Shown here: positions 58,991 to 64,000 of the stretch, piece by piece
Layout of the letters: each line of letters opens with the position of its first letter
Position numbering within the stretch: position 1 is the stretch's first letter
Assembly: GCF_000204055.1 (NCBI RefSeq)
Contig: NW_006768802.1
Span: forward strand, 31,318-95,317
Direction: 5' to 3'
DNA length: 64,000 nt
From: Melampsora larici-populina 98AG31
Taxonomy: Eukaryota > Basidiomycota > Pucciniomycetes > Pucciniales > Melampsoraceae
Program-made: the position numbers and the translations under genes
Notes under the pieces: model-generated
The model's database searches: none
What the model was told of the DNA's origin: nothing
Seen by the model: the letters and a program-made list of their open reading frames with translations, nothing else

Positions 58991-60504
58991 CCTAGACTGA
59001 TATGTAATCTTTGGACGTGATAGTCACAGGCCGATTACCCATGCCAGAGGTACCTGATGAAGGGGTCTATCAGCCAATTGGTGAATGACGTGTTTTGTGT
59101 GTAGTTTGAATGAATCTTCTCCAAGTATCATATAGTAAAGTTTGTCTGCGTAGCATCTGCATTTCTTCTGTTTGTCTGCGTAGCATCTGCATTTCTTCTG
59201 TTGATCTACGTAGCGTCTGCATTTCTTCCATTGGTCTACGTAGCATCTGCATTTCTCCATTTTTTCTGTTCCAAGTCTAAGATGCATTCAAGAAGTTCAT
59301 TGTATGACTTTGAGTATACGTGACGTATCTGTAGTTTACCAAAAAGCACATTTGTAACATGCAATCTAACATCCATTTGCAATTGAGTTTTCCATACAAT
59401 GATAAACTTGACTGCTTGCCATAGCCAGCAAGAGTTGAAGTCAGAGGTAAAAGTAATCTGTTGTGTACACACATGATACATAGCTGGTGGGAATACTTTT
59501 TGATCCTCTACTTTTTGTAAATGGCTTCAGCACATAGACAAACAGTAATTTCTGGATTGAATTTGAACCAACCTACAAAGGAAGGACTAGGTGAAATAGT
59601 CCATGGCTAAAGGGAGGAGTGTGAGGAAGATGATCATTGGATGTCACAGCCAGTGACAGGCAGAGGCACAGCCCCGTGTCATCCTCTAGAGAACGAGAAT
59701 CTCCTAACCTGAAAAATATTATCAAAATTCTCTATCATCACCTGTCTACACCTGTCTACACTCTAGGGTGGCTGTTGAGCGCCAAATGAGTCAAAACCCC
59801 AGAGTGCAAAAAATCAACCTGAACCTTGCCCTCAAAGCTCTGTCCAGCCTATCCCAAGTTTGACCAACAACACTTTGTCCATTGTCACTCCCTGTCTGCT
59901 GAATGTTTATTCCACCAAGTGTTTCTTCATATCAGTGACAGAGCGATCCTTCTCTGGAGTTATTATAAGGAGCATTGGACTTACAATGCACTAAGATTCT
60001 TCTTCTGAGCAATTTCTGTTGAAAAACATGTTGCATTTTTTTCTCAGTGTTTGCTGTAGAAAAGCAAGCTGCACCAATTGCTTAAAAAACAATCATCATA
60101 TCCAATGATCATCAATGTATCACAGTTCCATGGTCACATCACAGGGAGATCACAAGTATATATTTGAAAGATCTGTATGATAAACACAACATTACTCATG
60201 AGGATACTTTTAAAGATTGTCATCTTGAACAACTGCATTTTTCTAAAAACATCACTCACTGGGTGAATGATGATCTGAGATTTAGGACCAATATTTCATA
60301 CATAGATGATTGGAAAACAAATAGGAAAAGAAAGACAAATGAAAGAATGAGATTAAGTGGAATGAAAAGATTTTTTGGTCTGGGGCAACAGACTTGCAAT
60401 GGACTTGCGCTTGGAATAAGCTTGAGCGGTCTTGCAGGGGGAGTTTCATGTGAGAATTTTGCATTTTTGGGTTTTGACTCGTTTGGTGCTCCACAGCCAC
60501 TTAC
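58991..60504. other. gene-free apart from repeats
   Basis: About 1.5 kb. It holds the 30-bp tandem repeat below. Other open frames have no domain match and overlap on both strands. Confidence 0.4.
59140..59258 (+). repeat. 30-bp tandem repeat, four units
   Basis: Units GTCTGCGTAGCATCTGCATT plus TCTTCT-type spacer repeat at 59140, 59170, 59200 and 59230. The first two are identical and the last two have a few changes. The open frames here are by-products of the repeat. Confidence 0.9.
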
Positions 60505-60658
60505 GGGATACAAAGTTGAAGCTGGGCACATGCCTGGCTTTGTGCCCAGATTTTTTTTGGCAGTAAATTCAAATTCTGGGCCCAGACTTTTGCCCAGAAA
60601 ATCAAAATTTACTGCCAAAATAATTCCGGGCACGTTCCCGGATTCTACTTTGTATCCC
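60505..60658. mobile_element. small foldback MITE, 154 bp
   Basis: Ends GGGATACAAAGTTGAAGC and the complement of GGGATACAAAGTAGAATCC form an inverted repeat. A second inner pair (GGCAGTAAATT) is also inverted. No coding capacity. Flanking AC on both sides is too short to prove a target duplication. Confidence 0.65.
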
Positions 60659-60718
60659 ACAACTGTAACACTCCCCTAGTACAGCCATTGTAAGATCCAT
60701 TGTTAGCTTAATGCAAGC

Positions 60719-61797
60719 CCTCTCTGTGCGTCCACGTCTGCGTGCCTTGCAGACAGGCAGCCGATTGGCAAATTCTGGCACTGAGACACCAACCCTTCAG
60801 TCCTCTCAAGTTGTTTTTTTGCTTTTTCCTGCTTTCCTTGCTGATAAACACCACTTTACCTTGCAGGCAATGTTGTTTGGCATGATTTTCTACACACACT
60901 GGTAGATGTTGTTGGCACTCTGAGTGATGTGACCAACCAAGTAGGTTGAAAATTTTTACAACCCCTGCCTGTACTGTCTGTTTTTTGGATTCCAAGGCAT
61001 GTACGTATAGGGGCAAACAGACAGAAACCAAAACTATTGAACTAGTATTAGTTATAAAGTCTACCAAAACAAAGTGAGTTGTGATAGAGACCAAACACAA
61101 GATAGGAAGAAATGTGAACTCTTTCCCTGAAACAGGTTTGGCAAGGCAATACAACAATGATGTTAAGAGAAATAGTGAAAACAGTTCCATCCCAAACTTC
61201 CTACAACTTTCAACTAGGCTGAATCAAAAATGGGTGAGACTGGGCTGAATGCCTAGCCATCCATGGTGCTTTTTCACCTCAGCTGTAACAGTATGTTTCA
61301 AATACAGCGTGTACACCCCTTTATACAAGTGAGACAGAAAGCCTGGATACTTGTCTGGCAAACGGAATGATAAAGCATTCTTTCCTGGTTGATCAATGGC
61401 TGAAGACATGTAGAAACCAATCCTGCACAGCCAGCATATTTGCCTCAGATGCAAAAATCCGAGGAGTCCTTGGATTTTGACACCAAGGCAAGCTCCATCC
61501 AAGGAGCCAATACAAAGCAACGGCCAGGGCCAGAAATTGTCTCAGGGGTTTTCCTGGGGTGCCCTGTTCCTTGGGGGGGCATCCAAGGACTCCTTGGACA
61601 TTTGTTGCTGAGGGAACTATGCGGGCAGTGCTGAAGATAGTTGCCTGCAAGGTAAAGTGGTATTTATCAGTGATAAAAGCAGGAAAAATCGAAAAACAAG
61701 TACTTAAAAGGACTTAAGGGTTGGAGTCTCCATGCCAGAATCTGAGACTTAGCTGTAAGCCCCTCTGCAAGGTGCACAGACGTGGCTGCACAGAGAG
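60719..61797. mobile_element. DNA element with about 150-bp inverted ends, no ORF
   Basis: Sequence at 60719-60870 (CTCTCTGTGCGTCCACGTCT onward) is repeated in inverse orientation at about 61640-61797, with roughly 80% identity. Shared blocks include the complement of ACCACTTTACCTTGCAGGCA. The 770-bp interior has no recognisable transposase. Probably a non-autonomous DNA transposon. The target duplication is unclear. Confidence 0.6.
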
Positions 61798-62018
61798 ATC
61801 TATCGGTAGATTTTTGCCAAGTTGTTTTGTTGCCAGATTCAACTTTCAAAGTCAAAAACTCAAGATTATTTCACTTTCAGGTTGAACTCTATTGTCCTTG
61901 CTCTAGATTGGAAACCTGGACAGTAGAGTTATCAATATCAAAAGGGCTTTTTAGAGCTTTTGACCGCTAGATTAAATCTGGCAACAACACAATGACCTCA
62001 AAATCTGCTGATAGATTT
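61798..62018. mobile_element. foldback MITE, about 220 bp, abutting the previous element
   Basis: Left end ATCTATCGGTAGATTTTTGC and right end, the complement of ATCTATCAGCAGATTTTGAG, are inverted. The match continues through GTTGTTTTGTTGCCAGATT. It starts directly where the 60719-61797 element ends. Confidence 0.6.
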
Positions 62019-63307
62019 TACAACGGCTGTACTACCATAGTTCAGAAACTATTTATCTCTCTCTCTAATTTTTCAACCATCCACCCACCCAGCAGAGTAT
62101 CCAAAGCCAGAGTTTTTGTGTCACTGAGAATTCAGGAGCACACAAAAACCTCCGGCCAGGCGCTTTGTTTACCCATACCAGGTTCGAAGCAAGTTGAGGA
62201 ATTGACTGAATTTGAGCCACATAGCTGGTTATGTAAGGACAAGAGTTTATACCCATGTATTGCAGTTTTGACAAAAGACACCACCTACTCTTTTTATTCT
62301 TTGAAGGTTACACTACAAAAGATTACTCACCCAGATTCTACATAAGAGGGTAGTCAAATTATCAGAATCTTGCTTATCTTTTGCACTCCTTGCTGTCTTT
62401 TCATCTGAGATGCACAAACTTTGACATGGTTGCAACCAAAGCTCAGCATTGCAATGCACATCCCAGCAACTGGGGGAAAAAGCATCTCCAGCTTCATTCT
62501 GATCCTACCACAGGTCAATGGCCAAAAAAGTGAATATGAGTTTCATTTACTTGAATAATTGGAGGCCAAAGAGGTGGGGTGGTAATGAGGAGCAGGAAGG
62601 TGGGAGGATACTTGAAACGTGGATTGCAATCTACAAAGTTTGGCACATCATTGACTACGGCTACTCTATGTAGAATCTAGGTCAGTAATTATTAGTGCAA
62701 CCTTATATAAAACACGCAGGTGACGTTTTTTCTTGAAACTGCTGTAATGCAATAAAATGTGATTACCTGTGGCAAACTTGCATTAGTATAATGGACTCAT
62801 AAGACAGTAGAGCTAAAGGAGTCCTGCTGAATCATGATCTATGAATACTTTGGGAATAAATCAAAATAAATTCATGATGGTCAAGTTCTTCAAGTTACAA
62901 TTCTCAATTTTACTGGGGATTATTCAGTTATTTATTGGGTACAGATATTATTGAATGTATTATACCTAGGTGATCAAATGAGAAAGTAAAGCTGTGATTG
63001 AGAAAAGCTGAGAAACAATAAGGTACTGTAGTTGAGTTATAGTATGAGTATGGTTCAGATTATTTAATTGTGGGAGGAATTTGATATGTTTTTAATTGCG
63101 GATGTGTGTTCTCTGTTCTTATGTTTTTCTTTGTATATATGTGCACTTCTGTTTGCCTACAGAATCTTTTTCCTCTGTCAAGGAAAAAGATTCTAAAGCC
63201 AATGTATTAATTATTCTTCATCTTATAGCTCCTAAACTGAATTGCTTCACTGTATTATATCTTCATTTCTCTTTTACAATATGTTAGATTTTCTTATCAT
63301 CTTTTTC
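62019..63307. other. no gene recognised
   Basis: About 1.3 kb, AT-rich with short mixed frames on both strands. No domain, repeat or transposon end stands out. Confidence 0.4.
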
Positions 63308-63600
63308 AGGTCTGTTGAGTTTAGACCTTGTCCCATCTCTGTTATTCAGCTGTGTCTCATTAACACAAAACCTGAAGAGATTGTCTTCAAATTTATCAGG
63401 GTGTGTTTGTGGGTCATACTTGCTCCTTAGTCAAAGAAAATGATCCTGAAAAGTTTCTTGCAATCTTTGTCAGGTCTGTTGAGTTTGGAACTTATCCCAT
63501 CTCTGTTGTTCAGCTGTGTCTTGTCAACACAAAATCTCAAAAGATTGTCTTCACCTTTATCAAGGTGTTTTATTTAGGTCAATCATGTGATAAGCTGTTA
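63308..63600 (+). repeat. degenerate tandem duplication, period about 165 bp
   Basis: The block starting TCAGGTCTGTTGAGTTT at 63308 recurs at 63473, with shared CCCATCTCTGTTNTTCAGCT and AAGATTGTCTTCA segments. Both copies have an open plus frame of the form RSVEFG.YPISVVQLCLVNT, so they may be a relic of a repeated coding unit. No gene could be built. Confidence 0.65.
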
Positions 63601-64000
63601 AATGCATCTATGTGAAGAAGCCCAAGGGATGGAGTGTTACCTTGGCCACCAAGTGGATTGATTGTTTGTTGAGCCACTGAGAACCACAAGAAAAATGTCA
63701 AGATATCTGATAGGTCTTAACCCAAAGTAAGATCAAAAGACCTTTACTTGTTACCATGTTTTGTAATGTTTTTCTCCTGTTCCCCACTTGTATAACCTTC
63801 AAAGCTACATTGGTTGTGCTGTAGGAGTATACTTGATGTACAGCACCCACAGTGCAAGTTCTACACCACAGGGCAAGTCCAGCATGAGGGATATGTGTCT
63901 CTACCGGCCCCCTCATAACAAAGTGTGACAACTACATCAGAACAACTGTACATGGGATCAATACACCTTGATTTGTAACCATTGGGTTTGACTGGTACCA
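63601..64000. other. no gene recognised
   Basis: The last 400 bp hold only short open frames without family support. A gene running past the window edge cannot be excluded. Confidence 0.3.

Noticed and set aside
59024..59481. Minus-strand frames with repeated QMLRRPTEEM-type blocks
   Set aside because: By-product of the 30-bp tandem repeat, whose unit is a multiple of three.
60164..60679. 171-codon plus-strand frame
   Set aside because: Its last third is the foldback MITE at 60505-60658, the minus strand is also open across it, and the rest has no family match.

Overview
The window looks like a gene-poor, transposon-rich segment of a rust fungus (Pucciniales, Basidiomycota). The support is indirect but consistent. 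Introns are short (about 60-90 bp), spliceosomal, and interrupt nearly every gene. Base composition is AT-rich. The repeated families are ones I associate with rust genomes: a Tet-like 2OG-Fe(II) oxygenase, an alpha-kinase-like gene with an N-terminal Cys-rich segment, a Tnp2-type CACTA element with an accessory gene, and an OTU-protease gene. I cannot name the species.

Layout. 0-2 kb: Tet-like oxygenase gene (minus). 2.06-2.82 kb: a CACTA-ended foldback element with TTA target duplications. 3.7-4.2 kb: a small broken gene. 4.4-9.7 kb: the most unusual block, a nine-exon zinc-finger + OTU-like gene (5405-8128) placed between two large arrays of a short palindrome (TTCACATATATGTGAA-like). 9.7-11.3 kb: gypsy remnants and a broken unknown gene. 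11.8-21.4 kb: a probable CACTA transposon region with an unknown ORF, a four-exon Tnp2 transposase (an 816-bp foldback element sits inside its first intron) and a convergent accessory gene with a tandemly triplicated exon. 22.0-22.7 kb: an unrecognised ORF. 24.4-25.5 kb: a second CACTA-ended foldback element (ATA duplications). 28.3-31.2 kb: a damaged alpha-kinase-like gene. 31.96-38.31 kb: a Tc1-like element split by a 5.5-kb copia retrotransposon. 38.34-41.18 kb: a hAT element with an exact 8-bp duplication, itself hit by a 157-bp MITE. 41.5-42.3 kb: a three-exon gene of unknown function. 44.6-49.1 kb: decayed gypsy integrase and LINE fragments.

From 49.5 to 59.0 kb the character changes to three conserved genes in the same orientation: a Sec2-type Rab exchange factor (exocytosis), malate synthase (glyoxylate cycle), and a CSC1/OSCA (DUF221) membrane channel. 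Their reading frames join cleanly across 4, 7 and 8 exons. From 59 kb to the end there are only repeats, small foldback elements and no gene I can support.

The mobile elements record a layered history: copia in Tc1, MITE in hAT, foldback element in a CACTA intron, and a CACTA-like terminus cutting a gypsy reading frame. Many broken genes carry in-frame stops that single C-to-T changes would explain. All coordinates of splice sites come from reading GT/AG sites and phase by eye, not from RNA data.
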